Origin: Rachicladosporium sp. CCFEE 5018
Lineage: Eukaryota > Ascomycota > Dothideomycetes > Cladosporiales > Cladosporiaceae
NCBI GenBank assembly: GCA_002077045.2
Contig: KZ111177.1
Span: forward strand, 4,284 to 68,283
Direction: 5' to 3'
Length of the DNA: 64,000 nt
Shown: in pieces, positions 31,167-39,893 of the stretch
Layout: each line of letters starts with the position of its first letter
Position numbering within the stretch: position 1 is the first letter of the stretch
Program-made: the position numbers and the translations under genes
The notes under the pieces: model-generated
The model's database searches: none
Seen by the model: the letters and a program-made list of their open reading frames with translations, nothing else
Told to the model about the DNA's origin: nothing

Positions 31167-33332
31167 CTAAGCCCCCGTCCCATCTCCCCCAGGCGTACCA
31201 GCCCCAAACATCTCCCCTCCATCATCCATACCATGCAACGCTTCGCCGAACGCGCTCTCCTCCAACCCACCATCAAAGTCGATCAGGCCGTCTCCATCAG
31301 CTCCCAACCCTCCGTCCGCGCCAAGCTCATCACTCCCCCCGAGGCCGGTCCCAAGATCCACGGCGCCGGCGCCGAAGTCAACGAAACTAGTGTCGTACAG
31401 CGGCTCATCTTGTGTTGTTTCCGCAAGGGCCGCGCTGGGATCTGTGTTGGAGACTGAGACAGGCGCATTGTACTGCTGCGCTATGCTGTCTGCGGTCGGT
31501 GGATGCGGTTCCGAGAGTGGCGTTTGCAGGGGTGGCAGGGGAGTGGAGGTCGGGCGGACGGTCATACTATTGAGGTCTACGCCCTGAGAGACGCCTCGTG
31601 GGACGCCACCTTGGGGTTGCGGTGGCGGAGCAAGGGAGTAGCTTTGTTGTTGCTGCTGTTGCATTGAGGGTTGGTAGGAGGGTTGTGGTGGGGCCTGTTG
31701 TTGGTAGGCTGAGGGTTGTGGAGATTGCTGATAAGTCTGCTGCTGAAGCGGTGTGGACGTGCGCGACTGGTGCGAAGCATTCGAGTAGGGGTTTAAGTGA
31801 GTCGACGACGACGCTGCAGGGAAAGCAGTAGGTTGGAAGTCCATGCTATCGTTGTGGGCTTGCAGCTTCAGCGGAGATTCCGAGCGCTGAGCTGATGGCT
31901 GTCGGGCTGGCTGCTCTTCGGGCTGCTCAAGACCGCCCTTCTCAACGAGAGTGACAGGCTTTCGCGCGGCAAGCTTTATGCCGAGGGCTCCTTCTACTTC
32001 TTTGACGATGTCCTCGATAGTCTCCTTGCTCTCTGGAGCAGGGTGACCATTCGATGCGGGCTCGTCCAGTCTGTAGACGGATGCTGCGCGCTCGTGACCT
32101 TCCCAGGTTGCGTCCCGTAGCTTGTTTGCAGCATGGAGCACCTTCTTAGACTGCTTCCAGCCCTGCATGTTCTTGGCATGCTCTGTCTTCATGCGCTCAA
32201 TCTCCGCCTGACCAGTCTCAAGGTAGTCCTGCACGCGCTTGTTGAACTCCTCGATCTTGTCCTGGCTGAGATTCGTGAAGGGTGGCGCATCCTTGGGTTC
32301 TGCAGTGCTATCCACGGGCTGAGTCTCTGATGGAGGTTCCAGCAGTCCCTCGGTCAGCGGCTTCAGTTCCCCCATAAGGCCCAGGCCGAGATCAGCTGGT
32401 ACGATCTGTCCGGTGGAGTATGGTGATGAGAACACCTCTTCCATCCAGCGATGGTGTTGCTGGTATCTGGTCATGCTGATGTCGCGAGGAGTGAGATGGT
32501 CAAAGTAGTCTCCGAGTGCGGTATTCTCTTCATCCTCGATGCTCGTATCCGGCAGACCCTCAGCAGCGCCTGGCAAGGTCGACGTGCGCTGTCTCTTCGC
32601 CGGTGGCTGCTGGCCGTAGCCCGGCGGATACGCCGCTCGAGCATATCTGTTCTGCGCCACAGGCATGGGATTGGAGCCATAGAAGCCAGGCTGCATCATA
32701 TTGTGACCCATCTGCCCTCCCGTCGGACCATTGATCTGCGGCCAGTGCTCACGATCATGCAGCATAAACTCCCGCTTCTCAAGCCGACCCTGACTTTGCA
32801 AGTGCTGTCGCTCTTGTAGTGTCTGTCGCACATTGGGCTGTATCGGGATCTGCTGAACTGGCAGGATGTGATTCTGCTGTGCCGAGTGGTAATGCACGAT
32901 CCATAGCGACGGGTCTGGCGCAGCGGCAGGCACGTTCGGCGCCTTCGCGATGATGTGATATCGCGTGCGCGCGTGATTCGCGATCTGGTCGATGCCTGGC
33001 CTGTAGCCTAGAGTATGTCTGAGGATCTCGATGGTGTAGCCCTGGAAATCTATGCGCTGTGTCGTCTCTGGGTCACCCCAGACGTAGCCGTCCGATGCCC
33101 TGTGATTGCCCTTTGTAGGTGAAAGCCACTCTAGCCAGATCGTACCGTCCGGTGGCATATGTACGTATGTCCATGACATGGGCGCCGTTCCTTTGACCAC
33201 GACGGGGCTGTCCAGTAGGTAGCGCACTGCTTGCTCAACTGGTAGCTGGGCGACGAGGGGGAATGGGTAGGTGGAGATGAGATGGACATGGTTCTGCAGC
33301 TGCGGCGCGACGCCATAGCTTGGGTCCTGCAT
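31167..33332 (-). CDS. ssr4: SWI/SNF and RSC complex subunit Ssr4 (copy B)
   Basis: 721 residues, identical in length to copy A, with about twenty mostly conservative replacements (e.g. RPAIDQ to RPGIDQ, NHWASDG to NHRASDG). The N-terminal Ssr4 domain is nearly unchanged. The TAG stop and the open frame behind it are both conserved. The sequence before the ATG differs from copy A, which supports this ATG as the start. Confidence 0.9.
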   Translation of the reverse strand: MQDPSYGVAPQLQNHVHLISTYPFPLVAQLPVEQAVRYLLDSPVVVKGTAPMSWTYVHMPPDGTIWLEWLSPTKGNHRASDGYVWGDPETTQRIDFQGYTIEILRHTLGYRPGIDQIANHARTRYHIIAKAPNVPAAAPDPSLWIVHYHSAQQNHILPVQQIPIQPNVRQTLQERQHLQSQGRLEKREFMLHDREHWPQINGPTGGQMGHNMMQPGFYGSNPMPVAQNRYARAAYPPGYGQQPPAKRQRTSTLPGAAEGLPDTSIEDEENTALGDYFDHLTPRDISMTRYQQHHRWMEEVFSSPYSTGQIVPADLGLGLMGELKPLTEGLLEPPSETQPVDSTAEPKDAPPFTNLSQDKIEEFNKRVQDYLETGQAEIERMKTEHAKNMQGWKQSKKVLHAANKLRDATWEGHERAASVYRLDEPASNGHPAPESKETIEDIVKEVEGALGIKLAARKPVTLVEKGGLEQPEEQPARQPSAQRSESPLKLQAHNDSMDFQPTAFPAASSSTHLNPYSNASHQSRTSTPLQQQTYQQSPQPSAYQQQAPPQPSYQPSMQQQQQQSYSLAPPPQPQGGVPRGVSQGVDLNSMTVRPTSTPLPPLQTPLSEPHPPTADSIAQQYNAPVSVSNTDPSAALAETTQDEPLYDTSFVDFGAGAVDLGTGLGGSDELGADGGLGADGDGLIDFDGGLEESAFGEALHGMDDGGEMFGAGTPGGDGTGA

Positions 33333-33541
33333 TGCGATTGCTGTGAGACGCGTTGTGCTGTTAGCAATGTGGTGTCGCAGTGTGTGTTCAGTGAATGGTG
33401 TCTGTGACCAAGACGCGATCGCGTATATTTATGTGGAAGTTGCGGCTCTGCGGGCTAGGCCGGCGCATTTGGGTGTCACTTTCCTGTCAACTGAGCTGCC
33501 GTACACCCTCTGTATCTCTACTAATCCAACCACATTACACC

Positions 33542-36469
33542 ATGTCCGGTCGACGAGACTTCCTCACGCAACAGGCGCCGGAGAACTACGTCGCCGGTCT
33601 CGGTCGCGGCGCCACTGGCTTCACCACACGATCAGATCTTGGCCCCGCCCGCGAAGGACCCAGCGAGGACCAGATCAAAGAAGCGCTTGCCAAGCGCGCA
33701 GCACAGCTCGGGAACGACCCGCCCACGGCATACGGCGCTGGCAAGAAGAAGGCTGAGGAGGAAGAAGTCGAGGACCAGTTCCGCGATGCCGAGAACGAGG
33801 AAGGCCTGTTCGCGACAGGTAACTACGATCGAGATGACGACGAGGCAGATCGGATCTACCAGGCGGTAGACGAGCGGCAGGACAAGCGGAGGAGAGCTAC
33901 AAGGTTAGTTGTTTCCCATCCCCTTTGCACTTCCCCTTTCCCTACACGTAGCACATATCTATCAACACCGATGTTCATCACATATCTCGCAGCACGATGC
34001 TTTGGGAATACATGCCGACATGAAGTTTCTCACAGGGAAGCTCGTGAACAAGAGCAACGCGATCAGTACGAACGGGACAATCCGAAGATCCAGCAGCAGT
34101 TTGCCGACTTGAAGAGAGCGCTGGGTGCTGTCAGCGATGAGGACTGGGCGAGTATACCCGAAGTTGGAGACCTGACAGGGAAGAACCGGCGGAGCAAGCA
34201 GAATGCACGGCAACGCTTCTACGCAGTGCCGGACAGCGTGCTGGCAGGAGCGAGGGACAGTACGCAGCTAGGGACTGAGGTACAGGATGATGCCGTGATG
34301 ACCGAGGCTGGTGGTGGAGACCAAGCGGACGGGACTATGACAAACTTTGCGGATATTGGAGCGGCAAGAGACAGAGTGCTAGCTGTGCGATTGGATCAGG
34401 CCGCGCAAGGCACAGAATCAGTGGCAGGCACAAGCACGAGCATCGACCCCAGAGGTTATCTCACATCACTGAGCATGTCTGAGCGCAAAGCTGGTGAGGT
34501 GCCGGTAGGCGACATCAAGCGTGCACGGCAGCTGCTGGAGTCAGTCATCAAGACAAATCCACGTCACGGACCCGGGTGGATTGCTGCCGCTCGACTGGAG
34601 GAATTCGCCGGCAAGATCGTCGCTGCGCGGAATGTCATGCGACGAGGCTGTGAAATGTGTCCGAAGAGCGAAGATGTCTGGTTGGAGAGTATACGTCTAC
34701 ATGACAACCAGAACGCCAAGATCATTGCGGCAAAGGCCATTGAGAACAACGATCGCTCCGTCAGGCTGTGGGTAGAGGCAATGAAGCTGGAATCTGTGCC
34801 AGCTGCGAAGAAGCGTGTCCTGCGAAAAGCACTCGATCACATACCCCAGTCGGTGGCGATCTGGAAGGAGGCAGTAAACTTAGAGGAAGACCCAGCAGAT
34901 GCAAGATTGCTACTCGCCAAAGCGACCGAAATCATTCCGCTATCTGTCGAGCTCTGGCTAGCCCTTGCACGCTTAGAAGACCCCGACAACGCTCAGAAAG
35001 TCCTCAACAAAGCCCGTCAAGCAGTGCCTGGCAGCTACGAGATCTGGATCGCCGCCGCTCGCTTACAGGAGCAGGTAGGCAAGTCGGACATGGTCTTCCG
35101 CGTCATGGAGCGCGGTGTTAAATCCCTCGCCAAAGCCAGTGCGATGCTGAAGCGTGAGGAATGGATTACACAAGCAGAGATATGCGAGGAAGAGTCTGCG
35201 CCCATCACTTGCCAAGCCATCATCAAGGAAACACTCGGTTGGAGTCTAGACGAAGACGACGACCGCAAGCAGATCTGGCTCGACGATGCAAAAGCTTCCA
35301 CTAACCGCGGACGATACGAAACGGCACGCGCAATTTACGGCTACGCCCTTCGCGTCTTCTACAACCGCAAATCCCTCTGGCTCGCAGCCGCTGACCTCGA
35401 ACGGACGCACGGCACGAAAGATGCCCTCTGGGCCCTACTCGAGAAGGCAGTCGCCTCCTGCCCCTCCTCCGAAGTCCTCTGGATGCAGCTCGCGCGCGAG
35501 AAGTGGAGTGCAGGTTCCATAGACGATGCGCGACGAGTCCTCGGTCTAGCTTTCCAGCAGAACCCCGGAAACGAGAACATTTGGCTTGAAGCCGTGAGAC
35601 TAGAAGCCGACAACGGCGAAACGGACAAAGCGCGCAACCTACTCGAAACTGCGCGAAGTGAAGCCAACACTGATCGCGTGTGGATTAAATCCATCACCTT
35701 CGAACGCCAGCTCGGTAACACAGCAGTAGCCTTAGACCTAGTCCAAGACGCCTTGACGAAGTTCCCCACAGCCGCGAAATTACACATGCAAAAAGGACAG
35801 CTCTACGAAGCCCAGTCCCTCCTCCCGCAAGCCCGCACGGCCTACGCAACAGGGACACGAGCCTGTCCGACTTCAACGCCCCTGTGGCTTCTCTCCTCCC
35901 GCCTCGAAGAGCGCATGGGCGTCGTCGTCAAAGCGCGCTCAATCCTCGATCGCGCGAGACTGGCGTTACCCAAGAGCCCGGAGTTGTGGACCGAGTCGAT
36001 CCGCCTCGAACTCCGCGCTAAGAATTCCACGGCCGCGCAGGCGAAGCTCGCACAGGCTCTACAAGCCTGCCCGACCTCCGGCCTCATCTGGGCGGAACGA
36101 ATCTGGCACCTTGAACCCCGCACACAACGTAAACCCCGTATCCTCGAAGCCATCCAAAAAGCCGACAACGATCCTATACTCTTCGTCACTGCGGCGCGGA
36201 TTTTCTGGGGCGAGCGCAAGCTCGAGAAAGCTGACGCGTGGTTCACGAAAGCCGCTGTCCTCGAACCTGATCTAGGGGATACATGGGGCTGGTGGTGGAA
36301 ATTCCTTCTCGCGCACGGGACGGAGGAGAAGAGGGCGGAGGTGCTGGCGAAGTGTATTGCTGTTGATCCGAGACATGGGGAGGTGTGGCAAGCTGTTAGG
36401 AAAGGGGAAGGTGGGTGGAAGATGAGTGTTGAGGCGGTGCTTGTTGAGACTGCGAGGAGGTTGGAGTAG
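33542..36469 (+). CDS. prp6: Pre-mRNA-splicing factor Prp6/Prp1 (copy B)
   Basis: Exons 33542-33903 and 34036-36469, 931 residues, with the same PRP1 N-terminal domain and HAT-repeat array as copy A. The intron is 132 bases, one fewer than in copy A, and has no in-frame stop, so an unspliced message would insert 44 residues and stay in frame. This makes an uninterrupted ~1000-codon frame that should not be taken as the true protein: the junction AG|G GAA GCT is conserved and the inserted residues do not resemble Prp6. Replacements are few (Glu/Ala in the last 15 residues, for example). Confidence 0.95.
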   Translation: MSGRRDFLTQQAPENYVAGLGRGATGFTTRSDLGPAREGPSEDQIKEALAKRAAQLGNDPPTAYGAGKKKAEEEEVEDQFRDAENEEGLFATGNYDRDDDEADRIYQAVDERQDKRRRATRLVVSHPLCTSPFPTRSTYLSTPMFITYLAARCFGNTCRHEVSHREAREQEQRDQYERDNPKIQQQFADLKRALGAVSDEDWASIPEVGDLTGKNRRSKQNARQRFYAVPDSVLAGARDSTQLGTEVQDDAVMTEAGGGDQADGTMTNFADIGAARDRVLAVRLDQAAQGTESVAGTSTSIDPRGYLTSLSMSERKAGEVPVGDIKRARQLLESVIKTNPRHGPGWIAAARLEEFAGKIVAARNVMRRGCEMCPKSEDVWLESIRLHDNQNAKIIAAKAIENNDRSVRLWVEAMKLESVPAAKKRVLRKALDHIPQSVAIWKEAVNLEEDPADARLLLAKATEIIPLSVELWLALARLEDPDNAQKVLNKARQAVPGSYEIWIAAARLQEQVGKSDMVFRVMERGVKSLAKASAMLKREEWITQAEICEEESAPITCQAIIKETLGWSLDEDDDRKQIWLDDAKASTNRGRYETARAIYGYALRVFYNRKSLWLAAADLERTHGTKDALWALLEKAVASCPSSEVLWMQLAREKWSAGSIDDARRVLGLAFQQNPGNENIWLEAVRLEADNGETDKARNLLETARSEANTDRVWIKSITFERQLGNTAVALDLVQDALTKFPTAAKLHMQKGQLYEAQSLLPQARTAYATGTRACPTSTPLWLLSSRLEERMGVVVKARSILDRARLALPKSPELWTESIRLELRAKNSTAAQAKLAQALQACPTSGLIWAERIWHLEPRTQRKPRILEAIQKADNDPILFVTAARIFWGERKLEKADAWFTKAAVLEPDLGDTWGWWWKFLLAHGTEEKRAEVLAKCIAVDPRHGEVWQAVRKGEGGWKMSVEAVLVETARRLE

Positions 36470-37275
36470 ATGGCCATGTGCAGCGGAAGCGAGGACGTAC
36501 GGTGCCGCGGGATATGACTTCACCATGAGGCGGCCGCGACGAAGTTGTGGGTGGCGGCAGCTTGATCGCAAGGCACGAATTGGCCTTTGACTACCACAGC
36601 GAGTGATTGTCAGGAGGGATTATATGCTGTCTCTGTCGCGTCTGGTATGGTGGTAATGTCGAACTCGCAGCTTCGGCCGATCACCCTAGCCCTGATTCGA
36701 AACCCGTCACATTTGCAAACCTACGCATCTGACACCGTACTCTACATAGTGTGCGCCATCGACGCAATCCCCTATCACCATCTCATTTCCACGTTCCAGA
36801 GCATCGGCATCTACGATAACGCTGTTCTCCCAAAACGGCTGTGTTAAGCCCGAAGAAGTCGGCTTCAGAACGCCACAAATTCTAGATACAGCGCGCGAAA
36901 GATAAAGTTGATGGAACTCTGTGTAGCCACGTGCGTGATTGCGGTAGAAGGGCTAGATCGATGGCCAGGCTTGCCGCTTGCCAGGCTTTCAGATTGATAT
37001 GAAGCCGTTGTGTTGGGTTTGGACTGGCTGGCTGACGATTGCAAGTCTGGTCGATTGTCTGGGTTGTGGAGATCAGGAGGTGATGATACTGCACAGACGC
37101 AGCTAGCAGACTGTAGTTATATATGACGATATTCATGAGGCTCTTTGAACGAGAAGACGTGAGCTTTGCGTACCTCTGTGGTATACACTTTATCATTCAG
37201 CGTTCTCGCACACCGCAGTGGTGGCCACAGAAACTTTCCGGGTTCAAGAAACAGAGCCACCACACTGCTAGCAAG
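36470..37275. other. Intergenic, 0.8 kb, with a copy-specific block at ~36480-36765
   Basis: About 285 bases behind the PRP6 stop do not align with copy A, then similarity resumes at the shared CATCGGCATCTACGATAAC region. No gene is seen. Contains the promoter of the small Ser/Pro-rich gene. Confidence 0.7.
37118..37124 (+). promoter_or_regulatory. TATA-like element upstream of the small Ser/Pro-rich gene (copy B)
   Basis: TATATAT about 155 bases before the ATG at 37276, in the same position as in copy A. Confidence 0.35.
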
Positions 37276-37752
37276 ATGAATTGCTACGAGCCGCTCCACT
37301 CCATCTACGAAGAGGACATCATGGACCTTCTATCCTCGCCCCGCCGGACCTTCCGAGAACCAGTACCCATAGCCTCAATCCTCGCACAGTCTCCTCCGTC
37401 CACACCATTGTGGACATCGTCCTCGACTCCGTCGCCGTCTTCCACGCCCGCCTCCTCAGCTCCAGCGTCTCCTGCACCTTCTAGAACTTCATCGTCAACT
37501 CAGCTCCTGCCCTCACCGACATGGGAAGCCACTTCCGGAGACATCAGCTGCGTGGACTTCGCCCTGAACGCCGATATCAAGACTGGACTGACTGAGATGT
37601 TGAACCATGAGAGTGTCAAGAATGATCGCGAGCTTCGAAGCTGGATTCAGAGGCGATTGATGGAGGTGGAGATGCAGATGCGCGTGCAGCGGAGGAGGCG
37701 GCGGCGGGAGGGATCGGCCGGCGATGTGGTGCAGGGGGAGATGGCCGGATGA
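37276..37752 (+). CDS. Hypothetical Ser/Pro/Thr-rich protein with a basic helical C-terminus (copy B)
   Basis: 158 residues, same ends as copy A. Changes cluster in the disordered middle (Leu/Ser, Ile/Ala) and the last 15 residues (STGDALQGELSG to SAGDVVQGEMAG). The DFALNADIKTGLTEMLNHES segment is unchanged, pointing to constraint there. Confidence 0.6.
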   Translation: MNCYEPLHSIYEEDIMDLLSSPRRTFREPVPIASILAQSPPSTPLWTSSSTPSPSSTPASSAPASPAPSRTSSSTQLLPSPTWEATSGDISCVDFALNADIKTGLTEMLNHESVKNDRELRSWIQRRLMEVEMQMRVQRRRRRREGSAGDVVQGEMAG

Positions 37753-39078
37753 GAGAGCCTGGAATGGGTGGCATGAACGATGAGAGACCGACGGCGATTC
37801 TCTGGTCGGAAGGAAGCTTCGACGAGTGTATTCGGAGAGCAGGACAGAAGCTTGCGGTGTCGATGAAGCCTGTGTCGAGGATCTGGCGTCCGAGGTTGAC
37901 CCTGCCGTTCAACCCTTTGCGCAGCGGGAGCGACAGTGGCTAGCTCTCCGAGATCCCGGCCAACTCAACACATCGGATCCAAACTATGCTCTGAGGCCCC
38001 GGCGCTGTATGGGAGGCAGTGCCGCAGAACTTAAGTAAATCTGCAACAGTCCCTGCCAGAACGTCGATAGGTCAAAGGCTGAGCGACCCTATCGAGTCAT
38101 AGACCACTCCTCAGGATCGAGCAAGATCAAGGGCGGTCTCGGGACGAATCAGTACTGCTGGAAGGGGTCCACGAACACCACATTGCGGCAGGAGAAGGCG
38201 GCTGGAGAAAGCTCAAAGTCGCATCAGTGAAGCCGGAGCAGGAAGGCCGGAGCTGTGTCGCTGTCTACCAAGCGGACGTCTGGAGAGCCGTGGACTGTAC
38301 TTTTGGGAATGATGTTGCGGGCCCGTAGGGGTACGAGGTGGTCTAGACTGTCTAGCCAAGGGCTTGTAAATGGCAACTGCCGTAGTCTAGGGTATACGTT
38401 GTCGGTCTTGTGCCCGTGGGACCAACTTCGTGCTCAAGATGGCCAACATGTGATCTCTCTGCTCCGCCGTCCCGGACGCTAGCCATGCTCCAGCATGCCG
38501 GCAAATCCGCACATCCCGGCGTCACCGAGCATCTGCCATATTGCATGTGGGCGAACTTGCCGCAACATGCAATTTAAGTCACATGATCGGTCGTAAATGC
38601 AGCATCTGACTCAAGTGCCCTGTCTTTCACGTGCCAGAAACGAGCTGAGCACATCAGGCTAAAGTCTCCCCGCAGCGCATGTGAACGGCACCTCTTCGAT
38701 ATATTGCACTTGCATGCCGCAACATCGTCATTCGCAAGCTCATATTCAGCTATGCCACGAGTGTTTGGTCGTTGCACATGGATGCATGCGAAGAGTTCGC
38801 TTGCCGTTTCCCATGACGGTCCGATACGCCGTGGAGCCGTAGTTGTACGTCGCTCCGCACAAGCCAGTCCGGAACCGAGGTGTGGGACAACGCGCCGCAC
38901 AAAGATTTCAATCGCTAGGTTGGTCGTGCCGTTGATGCCCGACCACGTCCGTAGATGTTATGATCGACTGTGCAGAGCGCATTGTGAGGGGTAGACAGCA
39001 TTGCAAATGCTGTGTCGGCTGCGGGCATCGTCGCTAGCAGCGATATTCGAGGGGAAAGCGAGATTCGTCGGATATGCT
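37753..39078. other. Intergenic, 1.3 kb (copy B), with a 54-base insertion
   Basis: Relative to copy A, 54 extra bases lie at 37979-38032. A one-base deletion near 37880 breaks the small frame that starts MNDERPTAILWS. No other feature is supported; the right end is RAS2 3' sequence. Confidence 0.55.
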
Positions 39079-39893
39079 TCACAGGATCACACATTTCGAT
39101 CTGCTACTGCGGCCACCGGGGTTTCGTCTGTAGCGGTCAGTCTTGGTCTTCGCTCCGTAGTTCTCATATGAATGATCGTACGGTCCTCTGACACCACCTC
39201 CTGGCGGTCTCGGCCTTGCATCGCGTCCTGAGTTCTGCCGTGGCTCTCGTCCGCCAGGCGCGCTTGCTCGCTGCTTTCGTAGCTGGCGGACGACGTTGAA
39301 AAATGCAGTTTCCACGTTGACACAATTCTTTGCTGAAGCCTCGACGAACTCGCAGCCCAGTTGCTTCGCAAGCGCGCTGCCCTCTTGCGTGCTGACTTCT
39401 CGCTCTGTGACTCGATCGCACTTGTTTCCCACCAGCATTACCGGTGCTGGACCGAAGCTGCCCATCGTTTGCGAAAGTGGTGATCCAGGATATGTGGGTG
39501 AACCTGCGCCTGCCGACTCCTTGACCCGCTGTATCTGGTGGTGAAACCTCTGTATCCGTGTGAACGATGCCCGCGAAGAGATGCTGTACACAAGCACAAA
39601 GCCCTCCCCATCGCGGATCCACTGGTCCCGCAATGCGGTGTACTCTTCCTGTCCTGCTGTGTCCAGTACTTCCAGCATGCATGATTGCCCATCAATGACA
39701 ACCTGCTTGCGATACGAGTCCTCGATTGTAGGGTCGTAGGTCTCGACGAAGTGGTTCAAGCATAGCTAGGTTGAATCAGCGACGCCCACAAGTTTAGTGT
39801 GCAACGACTTACCTGAATGGTCAATGCGGTCTTACCAACACCACCATCTCCAAGCACCACCAGCTTGTACAGGGTCATCTTGCCATGAGACAT
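39079..39893 (-). CDS. ras2: Ras2/RasB-type small GTPase
   Basis: Exons 39813-39893 and 39079-39765, 255 residues; the intron is 47 bases with a GTAAGT donor and a CTAG acceptor. The protein starts MSHGKMTLYKLVVLGDGGVG and has the P-loop GDGGVGKT (residues 15-22), switch I YDPTIEDSY, switch II DTAGQEEYTALRDQ, NKCD, and EASAKN. The insert between SAGAGSPTYPGSPL and the NKCD strand is typical of filamentous-fungal Ras2/RasB. The Arg/Gly-rich tail ends in CVIL, predicting geranylgeranylation and membrane attachment. Orthologs control polar growth, germination and morphology. The gene straddles the right end of the duplicated block; only its 3' part is present in copy A. Confidence 0.93.

Larger units (their letters stand above)
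19776..39581. repeat. Copy B of the duplicated block
   Basis: Matches copy A from its first base to the base equivalent to 19675, where copy A ends in the gap. Copy B is continuous with the single-copy sequence to its right and holds the whole RAS2 gene. Similarity to copy A is uneven: some 200-base stretches differ by one or two bases, others by 15% or more, and one ~280-base block behind PRP6 does not align at all. Confidence 0.95.

Noticed and set aside
33395..36469. A 1024-codon uninterrupted PRP6 frame in copy B
   Set aside because: It reads through a normal intron that happens to be 132 bases without stops, and starts upstream of the true ATG; the spliced 931-residue form matches copy A and the family.
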